Below are positions 17,491-25,014 of a DNA stretch of 64,000 nucleotides, one piece after another (positions within the stretch are counted from its first letter, which is position 1; the number at the start of each line of letters is the position of its first letter). The position numbers were made by a program, and so were the translations under genes. The stretch comes from Bradyrhizobium hereditatis. GTDB taxonomy: Bacteria; Pseudomonadota; Alphaproteobacteria; Rhizobiales; Xanthobacteraceae. The notes beneath the pieces were generated by a model, which ran no database searches, was not told the DNA's origin, and was given only the letters and a program-made list of their open reading frames with translations. Where the stretch lies: the NCBI RefSeq assembly GCF_020329435.1, contig NZ_JAGKJK010000002.1:496001-560000 (forward strand), given 5' to 3'.

Positions 17491-18449
17491 TGGCTAAAGC
17501 CAAGAAAGCGGCCGCAAGGCGCGGCGCCAGCCAAACGAAACTGCCCAAGGTAGGCACTGGCGAATTGCTGACGCTGCTCGACTTCGTCCGCTACGCCGTC
17601 AGCCGCTTCAATGAGGCCGGGCTGGTATTTGCGCACGGCACCACCGATCCGGTCGCCGAGGCCGCCTTCATCGTCTGCGAGACGCTGCACCTGCACCCCG
17701 ACCAGTTCGAATCTTTCGCGACCGCGCGGGTCACCGCGGCCGAAGGCAGGAAAATTCTTGACCTGATCGCGCGCCGCGTCACGACGCGAAAGCCCGCCGC
17801 CTACCTCGTCAACAAGATCTACATGCGCGGCCTCCCCTTCTATGTCGACGAGCGCACCATCGTGCCGCGCTCCTTCATCGGCGAATTGCTCGATCAGCAT
17901 TTCGGCGGCGACGAAGAAGCCGGCTCGCTGATTTCGGCCCCGCTCGCAGTGGAGAGCGTGCTCGACCTCTGCACCGGCTCGGGCTGCCTTGCCATTCTGG
18001 CCAGCCGGAATTTTCCCAACGCCCAAATCGACGCGGTGGATATTTCAAAGGATGCGCTCGAGGTCGCCGCGCGCAATGTCGGCGATTATGGCCTGCAGGA
18101 TCGCCTCACGCTCTATCGCGGCGATCTGTTCAAGCCGCTTGATGGCAAGCGCTACGACCTCATCATTTCCAATCCACCCTATGTCGATGCGGAAGGAATG
18201 GCCGGACTGCCGCGCGAATGCCGCGCTGAACCGAAGCTTGCCTTCGACGGCGGCGCCGACGGGCTTGACGTGGTCCGCCGCATACTCGACGAGGCGGCCG
18301 CGCACCTGACGCCGCAGGGCGGGCTATTATGCGAGATCGGCCGCTGCCGCCCGCAGCTCGAGGCCGCCTATCCGCACCTGCCGCTGCTCTGGCTCGATAC
18401 CGAGGATTCTGAGGGCGAAGTATTCTGGATAGCCGCGGCCGATCTCTGA
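17490..18449 (+). CDS. prmB: Ribosomal protein L3 glutamine methyltransferase
   Basis: A 319-residue N5-glutamine methyltransferase. The N-terminal helical domain (about 25-110) is followed by a Rossmann SAM domain with VLDLCTGSGCLAILAS and the glutamine-binding motif ISNPPYVDAEGM. PRSFIGELL is typical of the PrmB branch rather than PrmC. The target is expected to be ribosomal protein L3. The first 20 residues are basic (AKAKKAAARRGA). The start codon overlaps the moaE stop. Confidence 0.9.
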   Translation: MAKAKKAAARRGASQTKLPKVGTGELLTLLDFVRYAVSRFNEAGLVFAHGTTDPVAEAAFIVCETLHLHPDQFESFATARVTAAEGRKILDLIARRVTTRKPAAYLVNKIYMRGLPFYVDERTIVPRSFIGELLDQHFGGDEEAGSLISAPLAVESVLDLCTGSGCLAILASRNFPNAQIDAVDISKDALEVAARNVGDYGLQDRLTLYRGDLFKPLDGKRYDLIISNPPYVDAEGMAGLPRECRAEPKLAFDGGADGLDVVRRILDEAAAHLTPQGGLLCEIGRCRPQLEAAYPHLPLLWLDTEDSEGEVFWIAAADL

Positions 18450-18557
18450 ATCGTTGAGATTGCGCGCAAATATTACGGCGTGCCGGCGTTCCCGTTGAGG
18501 GGCGAAACTGATAGTTTGGCGTTAGCCCAACGCTCAAAACATCAAAGAGGCCGCCCC

Positions 18558-19904
18558 ATGCTGGACAAGAGCCCCCGCCCGACTTCCGTCAACGTTCCGA
18601 ACGACCTCGCCGCGCACTGGATGCCGTTCACCGCGAACCGGGCGTTCAAGAAGAATCCGCGACTGCTCGCCGGCGCCAAAGACATGCACTACTTCACCGT
18701 CGACGGCCGCACGTTGATCGATGCCGCCGCGGGCATGTGGTGCACCAATGCCGGCCACGGCCGCACGCAAATTTCGGACGCCATCGCCAAGATGGCAGCG
18801 ACGCTGGACTATGCCCCGCCGTTCCAGTTCGGCATTCCGCAGGCGTTCGAACTTGCGAGCCGCATCGCCGAGCTGGCGCCGAAAGGCCTCGACCATGTGT
18901 TCTTCTGCAACTCCGGCTCGGAGGCGGCGGATACTGCGCTGAAGATCGCGCTGGCCTATCACCAGATCAACGGCCAGGGCGGCCGTTCGCGCCTGATCGG
19001 CCGGGTGCGCGGCTATCACGGCGTCGGCTTCGGTGGCACATCCGTCGGCGGCATCGTTGGCAACCGCAAGATCTTCGGCTCGCTCTTGTCAGGCGTCGAC
19101 CATCTACCGGCGACCTACGACCGCGAGAAGCAAGCGTTCACCAAGGGTGAGCCGGAATACGGCGCACATTTCGCCGATGCGCTGGAGGACCTCGTCAACC
19201 TGCATGGCACCAACACCATCGCCGCCGTGATCGTCGAGCCGATGGCAGGATCGACCGGCGTGCTGGCAGCGCCGAAGGGTTATCTCAAGCGGCTGCGCGA
19301 GATCACCCAGAAGCACGGCATCCTCCTGATCTTCGACGAGGTGATCACCGGCTTCGGCCGGCTCGGCTTTGCCTTTGCCGCCGAGCGCTACGGCGTGCTG
19401 CCTGACATGATCACCTTCGCCAAGGGCGTTACTAATGGCGCAGCCCCGATGGGCGGTGTGGTGGTGCGCGACACCATCCATGACGCCTTCATGACTGGTC
19501 CCGAGCACATCGTCGAGCTGACGCATGGCTACACCTATTCGGCGCATCCGCTGGCCTGCGCCGCGGCCCTTGCCACGCTCGACATCTACCGCGACGAGAA
19601 GCTGTTCGAGCGGGCCAACAAGCTCGAATCCAAGTTCGCTGACGCCGTGATGTCGCTGAGGGACCAGCCCAATGTGCTTGATATCCGCACCATAGGTTTG
19701 ACGGCCGGGATCGACCTTGCACCGTCTGCCGACGGGGTGGGCAAGCGGGGCTTTGCCGGGCTCAACAGCGCCTTCCACGACCATGACATCATGCTGCGCG
19801 CCGTCGGCGACACGCTGGCGCTGACCCCGCCCCTGATCGTCACCGAGGACCAGATCGGCGAGATCGTGGACAAGGTCGGGAAGGTGATCCGCGCGGTCGC
19901 GTAG
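18558..19904 (+). CDS. Class III aminotransferase (beta-alanine:pyruvate type)
   Basis: A 448-residue PLP enzyme of the omega-amino acid transaminase group. AHWMPFTANRAFKKNPRLL is the usual start of the beta-alanine:pyruvate branch. The cofactor sites are CNSGSEAADTALKIA, LLIFDEVITGFGRLG with the PLP Asp, and TFAKGVTNGAAPMGG with the Schiff-base Lys. The start has an AAAGAGG ribosome-binding site seven bases upstream. Likely substrates are beta-alanine or other omega-amines with pyruvate as acceptor; the exact donor is not readable. Confidence 0.88.
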   Translation: MLDKSPRPTSVNVPNDLAAHWMPFTANRAFKKNPRLLAGAKDMHYFTVDGRTLIDAAAGMWCTNAGHGRTQISDAIAKMAATLDYAPPFQFGIPQAFELASRIAELAPKGLDHVFFCNSGSEAADTALKIALAYHQINGQGGRSRLIGRVRGYHGVGFGGTSVGGIVGNRKIFGSLLSGVDHLPATYDREKQAFTKGEPEYGAHFADALEDLVNLHGTNTIAAVIVEPMAGSTGVLAAPKGYLKRLREITQKHGILLIFDEVITGFGRLGFAFAAERYGVLPDMITFAKGVTNGAAPMGGVVVRDTIHDAFMTGPEHIVELTHGYTYSAHPLACAAALATLDIYRDEKLFERANKLESKFADAVMSLRDQPNVLDIRTIGLTAGIDLAPSADGVGKRGFAGLNSAFHDHDIMLRAVGDTLALTPPLIVTEDQIGEIVDKVGKVIRAVA

Positions 19905-19909
19905 GCGTC

Positions 19910-20012
19910 CTCGCGCGCCGGCCTTGAGCCGGGGCCCATCTCTCCTCCTGCCGATCCTTGACATGTGTCCCGGCTCCTGATGCGCAATTGCGCATAAGGG
20001 CCGGGACACGGA
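19910..20012. repeat. Hairpin repeat around tgcgcaattgcgca
   Basis: The arms gtgtcccggc (19965-19974) and gccgggacac (20000-20009) enclose a perfect 14-base palindrome tgcgcaattgcgca (19981-19994), so almost the whole element folds into one hairpin. The upstream part shares ggccttgagccggg with the repeat at 505-626. It lies just after the aminotransferase stop codon. Confidence 0.7.
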
Positions 20013-20187
20013 ACACGCACGCGGCCGGCACCGCATTTCCAGTTCCGACCGTGTCCAAAGAACACTAGCTTTGCGAATCAACATTGATGCTAAGGTTGCT
20101 GCGCTTGGGGAGCGCAAACCGGACCGTGCCTGAAGCTTCCGTGTTTTCCCGGGTGAAGACAGTTCGGACCTGAAGGCGTAGCGCGCC

Positions 20188-21651
20188 ATGATTCGCATCT
20201 CGACGATTTTCATCGCTATCTGCATGGTGCTGGTTGCGGCCTCCCTCGGGCTCGCCCTGCATGCGGTCGCGGGCTTCACCGGCACCGAATCCGCGATCGT
20301 GGCGCTCACCGCGCTGACCTTCCTGATCCTCTACAACGCCGTGTCGATGCGGCTGCGCGACCGTTCCGACGTCGGCGGCCAGATCGCCGATCTTTCCCGC
20401 GGCACTGCCGACCTCGCCCGCCAGGTCGCCGAATTCGGCCGACGGCTCGCCGCGGTCGAGGGCCGGGTCGTATCGGCGAATTCTGCTAGTTCCGATCGCA
20501 TCCAGGCCGTGCTTGGCGAGATCAACGAGCTCGGCGTGCTGGTCAAGCAACTGGCTGTCTCGGTGGCGAGCCATGAGGATCTGTTGGCCGCCGGCGCGGC
20601 GGCTGCGGCCGCAACCCCTTCCCCCAAGCCGGCTCCGGAGCCGCACCACGAATCGGCGCCGGCCGCCTTGCAACCTGCGCCTGCCCTCAGGCCCACACCG
20701 GCGGTCGCTGCGACCCCCGCCCCGGCTGCTGTTGCTGCGGAATCGGCATCGCGCAACCAGCCGCAATTGCTCGCCGCAGTGAAGAACGCCATCGAGGAAA
20801 ACCGGCTCGACATTTACCTGCAGCCGATGGTGACGCTGCCGCAGCGCAAGGTTCGCTTCTACGAAGCGGTGACGCGGCTGCGCGACGAGAGGGACCAGAT
20901 CATCGCCGCCGATGATTTCATCTCCACCGCCGAAGCCGGCGGGCTGATCGGCAAGATCGACCACATGGTGATGCTGCGCTGTGTCCAGGTGCTGCGTCGC
21001 CTGATGGTGCGCAACAAGGACGTCGGCGTGTTCTGCAACGTCTCGGCGGCGACGCTCGGCAACCCCGCCAATTTCGCCCAATGCCTCGACTTCCTCGAGG
21101 CCAATCGGGCGCTGGCGCCGTCCTTCGTGCTCGAATTCAAGCAGGCGATGTTCCGCCGCCTGGGACCGATCGAGGTCGAGCATCTAGCCGCGCTATCGCA
21201 GCGTGGCTATCGGTTCTCGATCGATCATGTCACCGATCTCAGGATCGAGCCGCGCGAGCTTGCCGACCGCGGCGTTCGTTTCGTCAAGGTGCCGGCGGCA
21301 TTGCTGCTCGATCCGAAGCAGAGCTCGACCTCGGACATCCACCCGTCCGACCTTTCCGATCTGCTCGGCCGCTTCGGCATCGATCTGATCGCCGAGAAGA
21401 TCGAGGGCGAGCGCGCGGTGGTGGATCTGCTCGACTACGACGTACGCTTTGGTCAGGGCTTCCTGTTTGCTCCGCCGCGGCCGTTGCGGCCCGAGGGGGC
21501 ATCTGCTACCGGCGGGGCCGTCCCGAACAAGGAATCCGGCACTCCCAATGGCGCCAGCAACCCCGTTCCCATGGCAAGCCAGCCCACGCAGCCCCCCGTA
21601 CGTGCGACCGGCAATGCCGCGCTGGTGCGCCGCGCCGCAGGCCCGGCCTAA
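20188..21651 (+). CDS. Membrane EAL-domain protein, degenerate (TipF-like)
   Basis: A 487-residue inner-membrane protein. Two hydrophobic segments (about 7-29 and 33-52) are followed by a coiled coil (about 60-130), an Ala/Pro-rich linker (about 135-185) and an EAL domain from about residue 192. The signature reads EAV (226-228) in place of EAL, and the central DDFG motif reads IDHV, so the second metal-binding Asp is missing. Phosphodiesterase activity is therefore unlikely, while c-di-GMP binding remains possible. The architecture matches TipF of Caulobacter, a c-di-GMP receptor in flagellar assembly; identity with TipF is inferred from layout only. Confidence 0.75.
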   Translation: MIRISTIFIAICMVLVAASLGLALHAVAGFTGTESAIVALTALTFLILYNAVSMRLRDRSDVGGQIADLSRGTADLARQVAEFGRRLAAVEGRVVSANSASSDRIQAVLGEINELGVLVKQLAVSVASHEDLLAAGAAAAAATPSPKPAPEPHHESAPAALQPAPALRPTPAVAATPAPAAVAAESASRNQPQLLAAVKNAIEENRLDIYLQPMVTLPQRKVRFYEAVTRLRDERDQIIAADDFISTAEAGGLIGKIDHMVMLRCVQVLRRLMVRNKDVGVFCNVSAATLGNPANFAQCLDFLEANRALAPSFVLEFKQAMFRRLGPIEVEHLAALSQRGYRFSIDHVTDLRIEPRELADRGVRFVKVPAALLLDPKQSSTSDIHPSDLSDLLGRFGIDLIAEKIEGERAVVDLLDYDVRFGQGFLFAPPRPLRPEGASATGGAVPNKESGTPNGASNPVPMASQPTQPPVRATGNAALVRRAAGPA

Positions 21652-21666
21652 CAGGCTGCCGAAATC

Positions 21667-22521
21667 ATGACCTCATTGCGGTTCGTCGAGCGGCTGGGCG
21701 ATCTCGTGGATGGCGTCGAGGTCATTCTCTCCGACATCTGGGGCGTTGTGCATAACGGGCTCGAATCCTTTCCCGAAGCCTGCGAGGCGCTGCATACCTG
21801 CCGTCAGCGCGGCGCTACCGTCATCCTGATCACCAACGCGCCGCGACCGGCCGATTCCGTGCAGCGCCAGTTGCGCAAGCTCGGCGTCGAAGATGAAACT
21901 TACGACGCCATCGTCAGTTCAGGCGACCTGACCCGCAGCTTCGTTGCCGATCACCCCGGCAAGAAGATGTTCTGGATCGGTCCGGAGCGAGACTCCTCGA
22001 TCCATCGCGGGCTTGACGCTGTGATGGCGCCGCTGGAGCAGGCCGACTACATCGTCTGCACCGGCCTGTTCGACGACGAAACCGAGACGCCGGAAGACTA
22101 TCGCGCGATGATGCTGCAGGCGCGCGAGCACAAGCTGCCCCTGATTTGCGCCAACCCAGATATCGTCGTCGAACGCGGCGACCGGCTGATCTATTGCGCA
22201 GGCGCGATCGCCGAGCTCTATCGCGAGCTTGGCGGCGAGGCGATCTTCTATGGCAAGCCGCACCGGCCGATCTATGAACGCGCGATGGCGCTCGCCGCCG
22301 AGCGCCGCGGCCGGCCCACGTCGCTCGACCGCGTGCTGGCGATCGGAGATTCGGTGCGGACCGATCTTACCGGCGCGCACGGCTTCGGGATCGATTGTCT
22401 TTTCCTGACCCGCGGCATCCATTCCGAGGAGTTCGAGGGCATCGACCAGCTCGACCCGGCCTCGGTGAAGGAGCTGTTCGGACATCCACCCCGCGCGCTG
22501 ATGCGAGAGCTGCGCTGGTAG
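21667..22521 (+). CDS. HAD-superfamily hydrolase, NagD-like (TIGR01459 type)
   Basis: A 284-residue phosphatase-fold protein. Motif I is ILSDIWGVVHNG, in which the first Asp is the nucleophile and the second usual Asp is Trp-flanked as in this subfamily. Motif II is LITNAPRP, and motif III/IV is AIGDSVRTDLTGAHGFGI. The cap is of the C2 (class IIA) type. The substrate is unknown; relatives are annotated as sugar-phosphate phosphatases. It follows the EAL gene by 15 bases, so co-transcription is likely. Confidence 0.85.
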   Translation: MTSLRFVERLGDLVDGVEVILSDIWGVVHNGLESFPEACEALHTCRQRGATVILITNAPRPADSVQRQLRKLGVEDETYDAIVSSGDLTRSFVADHPGKKMFWIGPERDSSIHRGLDAVMAPLEQADYIVCTGLFDDETETPEDYRAMMLQAREHKLPLICANPDIVVERGDRLIYCAGAIAELYRELGGEAIFYGKPHRPIYERAMALAAERRGRPTSLDRVLAIGDSVRTDLTGAHGFGIDCLFLTRGIHSEEFEGIDQLDPASVKELFGHPPRALMRELRW

Positions 22522-22631
22522 GTGCATCGCTGCACCGGACTCAAAATTGCGAAAACAACCCCATGCAAAGTAGGAATGGGCCTTACATCATCCGAAAACG
22601 CAAGACCTGGTAGGGCTCATGAGAGCGTAGC

Positions 22632-22654
22632 ATGCCCGGGATTGGGCCGGGCAT
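22632..22654 (-). terminator. Hairpin downstream of cheY, no T run
   Basis: The perfect arms atgcccgg (22632-22639) and ccgggcat (22647-22654) flank a 7-base loop, 35 bases beyond the cheY stop codon. It could terminate or protect the cheY transcript; without a T tract the call is weak. It also resembles the small hairpins of the gtcattgcc repeats. Confidence 0.35.
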
Positions 22655-22688
22655 CACGAGAATTGGAGCGAGCTGGAGACCAGGCGCC

Positions 22689-23084
22689 TTACGCCGTCGC
22701 CATATCCGGGAAGACCGCCTCGATCTTGGTCTTCAACGTCGCCGCGTTGAACGGCTTGACGATGTAGTTGTTCACGCCGGCCTTCTTGGCGGCGATCACG
22801 TTCTCGGTCTTGGATTCGGCCGTAATCATGATGAAGGGCGTGGTGGCCAGATTGGGGTCGGCGCGAACTTCCTTGAGCAGGTCGTAGCCGGTCATCGGCT
22901 CCATGTTCCAGTCCGAGATCACGAGCCCGTACTTCTTGCTGCGCATCTTGTTCAGCGCGGCCGAGCCGTCGCTGGCGTCGTCGATATTGTCGAAGCCGAG
23001 CTGCTTCAAAAGATTTCGGATGATGCGGATCATGGTGCTGTAGTCATCAACCACCAGAACCGGCATGGACAAATCAACCGCCAT
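22689..23084 (-). CDS. cheY: CheY-like chemotaxis response regulator
   Basis: A 131-residue stand-alone receiver domain. It has the acidic pair in VLVVDDYSTM, the phospho-acceptor Asp in LVISDWNMEPMTG, and the Thr and Lys in MITAESK and NNYIVKPFNA. WNMEPMTGYDLL is characteristic of chemotaxis CheY proteins, which bind the flagellar switch. I chose the ATG at 23084 because GGGGGA lies 5 bases upstream; a GTG at 23096 is the alternative. No che operon surrounds it, but a cheZ-like gene begins at 63790. Confidence 0.88.
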   Translation of the reverse strand: MAVDLSMPVLVVDDYSTMIRIIRNLLKQLGFDNIDDASDGSAALNKMRSKKYGLVISDWNMEPMTGYDLLKEVRADPNLATTPFIMITAESKTENVIAAKKAGVNNYIVKPFNAATLKTKIEAVFPDMATA

Positions 23085-23300
23085 CTTTTCCCCCACTCAA
23101 CGCTGACGCCACAAATTATCGATAGGCCTGCGCGACCCGCAGACCTCGCCACCTCTAGCATCAGCCCTTAAACAGCCCGTAAACGGCCGGAGCCGGATTG
23201 CATCCGTTTTGGTCCCACCCTCCCCGCTTGACTTCGGACGGGGGGCCGCGTCACGGTCCGGCCGCGTTCACCGAGCCGGAATTCCTGAAGAATCCCTGAA

Positions 23301-24269
23301 ATGACTGGTTTTACCGTTATCCGAGACACCACGCCTGCCGCCGAAATCCCCCGCGGGGCCGTGGTCGCCATGGGCAATTTCGACGGCGTCCATCTGGGCC
23401 ACCGGGCCGTCATCGAGGCCGCCTTGCAGATGGGCCGTGCCCACGGCAAGCCGGCTTTCGCTCTCACGTTTGAACCGCATCCACGCACCTTTTTCAGCCC
23501 GAACAGCCCCCAGTTCCGCCTCTCCGACGAGACCAACAAGCTGCGGCTCCTGGCCGGGACGGGGCTGGCCGGCGCGGTCGTGATGACCTTCGACAAGGCC
23601 CGGGCCGGAACCTCGGCGCAAGATTTCATTCACCACGACCTGATCGGGCGGCTCGGCGTCAGCGGCATTGCCGTTGGCTACGACTTTCATTTCGGCAAGG
23701 GCCGGGCCGGCTCGCCGAGCCTTCTGGTCAGCGAGGGGCCCCGCCTCGGCATCGAGGTCGACGTCCAGGCTCATGTCGATATCGAGGAGCGGCCGGTGTC
23801 CTCTAGCGCGATCCGCATGGCGCTGGCAGAAGGCCAGATCGACGAAGCAACCGCCATGCTGGGCGGGCCCTGGTTCGTGAGCGGCGAGGTGATCCATGGC
23901 GAGAAGCGCGGCCGCGATCTTGGCTACCCCACCGCCAATATCCGCCTCGACAAGAATTGCAGCCTCAAGCACGGCATCTATGCGGTACGGGTCGGACGCG
24001 GTGCCGAACGGCTGGACGGCGTGGCGAGCTTTGGCCGCCGTCCGACCTTCGATAACGGCGCGCCGCTGCTCGAAGTGTTCCTGTTCGACTTCAAGGGCGA
24101 CCTTTATGGCACCGTGCTCGATGTCGCCTTCATCGGCTTCATCCGCGACGAACTTAAATTCGACTCGATCGACGCATTGATCCGCCAGATGGACGACGAC
24201 AGCGCGCGCGCCCGCGCGCGCCTGGCCGCCGCGCCGGACGCGTTTCCGAAGCTCGGAGTGATCGATTGA
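23301..24269 (+). CDS. ribF: Bifunctional riboflavin kinase/FAD synthetase
   Basis: A 322-residue enzyme that turns riboflavin into FMN and then FAD. The N-terminal FMN adenylyltransferase domain shows GNFDGVHLGHRAVI and FEPHPRTFF; GYDFHFGKGRAG and SSSAIRMAL follow. The C-terminal flavokinase domain begins at about 188 with GEVIHGEKRGRDLGYPTANI and ends with the family helix RDELKFDSIDALIRQM. The TGA stop is inside the TTG start of the next gene, indicating coupling. Confidence 0.95.
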   Translation: MTGFTVIRDTTPAAEIPRGAVVAMGNFDGVHLGHRAVIEAALQMGRAHGKPAFALTFEPHPRTFFSPNSPQFRLSDETNKLRLLAGTGLAGAVVMTFDKARAGTSAQDFIHHDLIGRLGVSGIAVGYDFHFGKGRAGSPSLLVSEGPRLGIEVDVQAHVDIEERPVSSSAIRMALAEGQIDEATAMLGGPWFVSGEVIHGEKRGRDLGYPTANIRLDKNCSLKHGIYAVRVGRGAERLDGVASFGRRPTFDNGAPLLEVFLFDFKGDLYGTVLDVAFIGFIRDELKFDSIDALIRQMDDDSARARARLAAAPDAFPKLGVID

Positions 24270-24820
24270 GCAAAACCGAAAAGCAGAAGATGCTGGCGGG
24301 CGAACTCTATCGCCCCGGCGATCCCGAATTGCAGGCGGATGCCGCCGCCAACAAGACCTGGCTGGCGCGTTACAACGCGGCACTGGCCGCGCCCGTGGCT
24401 GAGCGTCACGCGCTGCTATCGGCGCATTTCGGCCGCGTCGGCACCGGCGCGGTGATCCGTCCGCCGTTCTTTTGCGATTACGGCTACAACATCCGCCTCG
24501 GGGACGAAGTGTTTCTCAACTTCAACTGCGTCATCCTCGACGTCGTCGAGGTCGTCATCGGCGACCGCACCCAGATCGGGCCGGCGACGCAAATTTATGC
24601 AGCGGACCACCCCCGCGATGCCGAAACGCGGCGGACGGGCCTCGAATTCGGCCGCCCGGTGCGGATCGGCAGCGATGTCTGGATTGGCGGCGGCGCCATT
24701 ATCCTGCCCGGCGTCACAATCGGCGACGGCGCAGTGATCGGTGCCGGCAGCGTGGTGACGCGGGATGTCGCCCCTGGCGTCACGGTTGCCGGAAACCCGG
24801 CCCGGCCGCGGCGGGACTGA
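24266..24820 (+). CDS. Sugar O-acetyltransferase (Maa/NodL family)
   Basis: A 184-residue left-handed beta-helix acetyltransferase using acetyl-CoA. The N terminus SKTEKQKMLAGELYRPGDPEL is the Maa/NodL signature and argues for the TTG start at 24266, which overlaps the ribF stop; the next Met (24290) would cut off this conserved part. Hexapeptide repeats run from about 60 to 175, and the catalytic His lies in YAADHPRD. Acceptors in the family are maltose, galactosides or Nod-factor chitin oligomers; nothing here links it to nodulation genes. Confidence 0.85.
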   Translation: MSKTEKQKMLAGELYRPGDPELQADAAANKTWLARYNAALAAPVAERHALLSAHFGRVGTGAVIRPPFFCDYGYNIRLGDEVFLNFNCVILDVVEVVIGDRTQIGPATQIYAADHPRDAETRRTGLEFGRPVRIGSDVWIGGGAIILPGVTIGDGAVIGAGSVVTRDVAPGVTVAGNPARPRRD

Positions 24821-25014
24821 AACGGCGCCTCCGCCAGCCTTTGCGATTTTCCCGGCCCCCTGCTATGGAAAGTCCCATGTTTGCGCGGCGCACCATCAGC
24901 ATTAGGGGCCCGGCTTCCGCCTGAGCGTTTGCTTGGCGCAAGACCGGGATTTTCCTGTTTCAGCCGCTCCTCCCCAGCGTTTCAGCGCTGCCTTCGAGCC
25001 AAACCAGAGCATTC

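Noticed and set aside
20065..21183. Minus-strand open frame of 372 codons opposite the EAL gene
   Set aside because: The plus strand has membrane helices, coiled coil and an EAL domain in order; the antisense product has no pattern.
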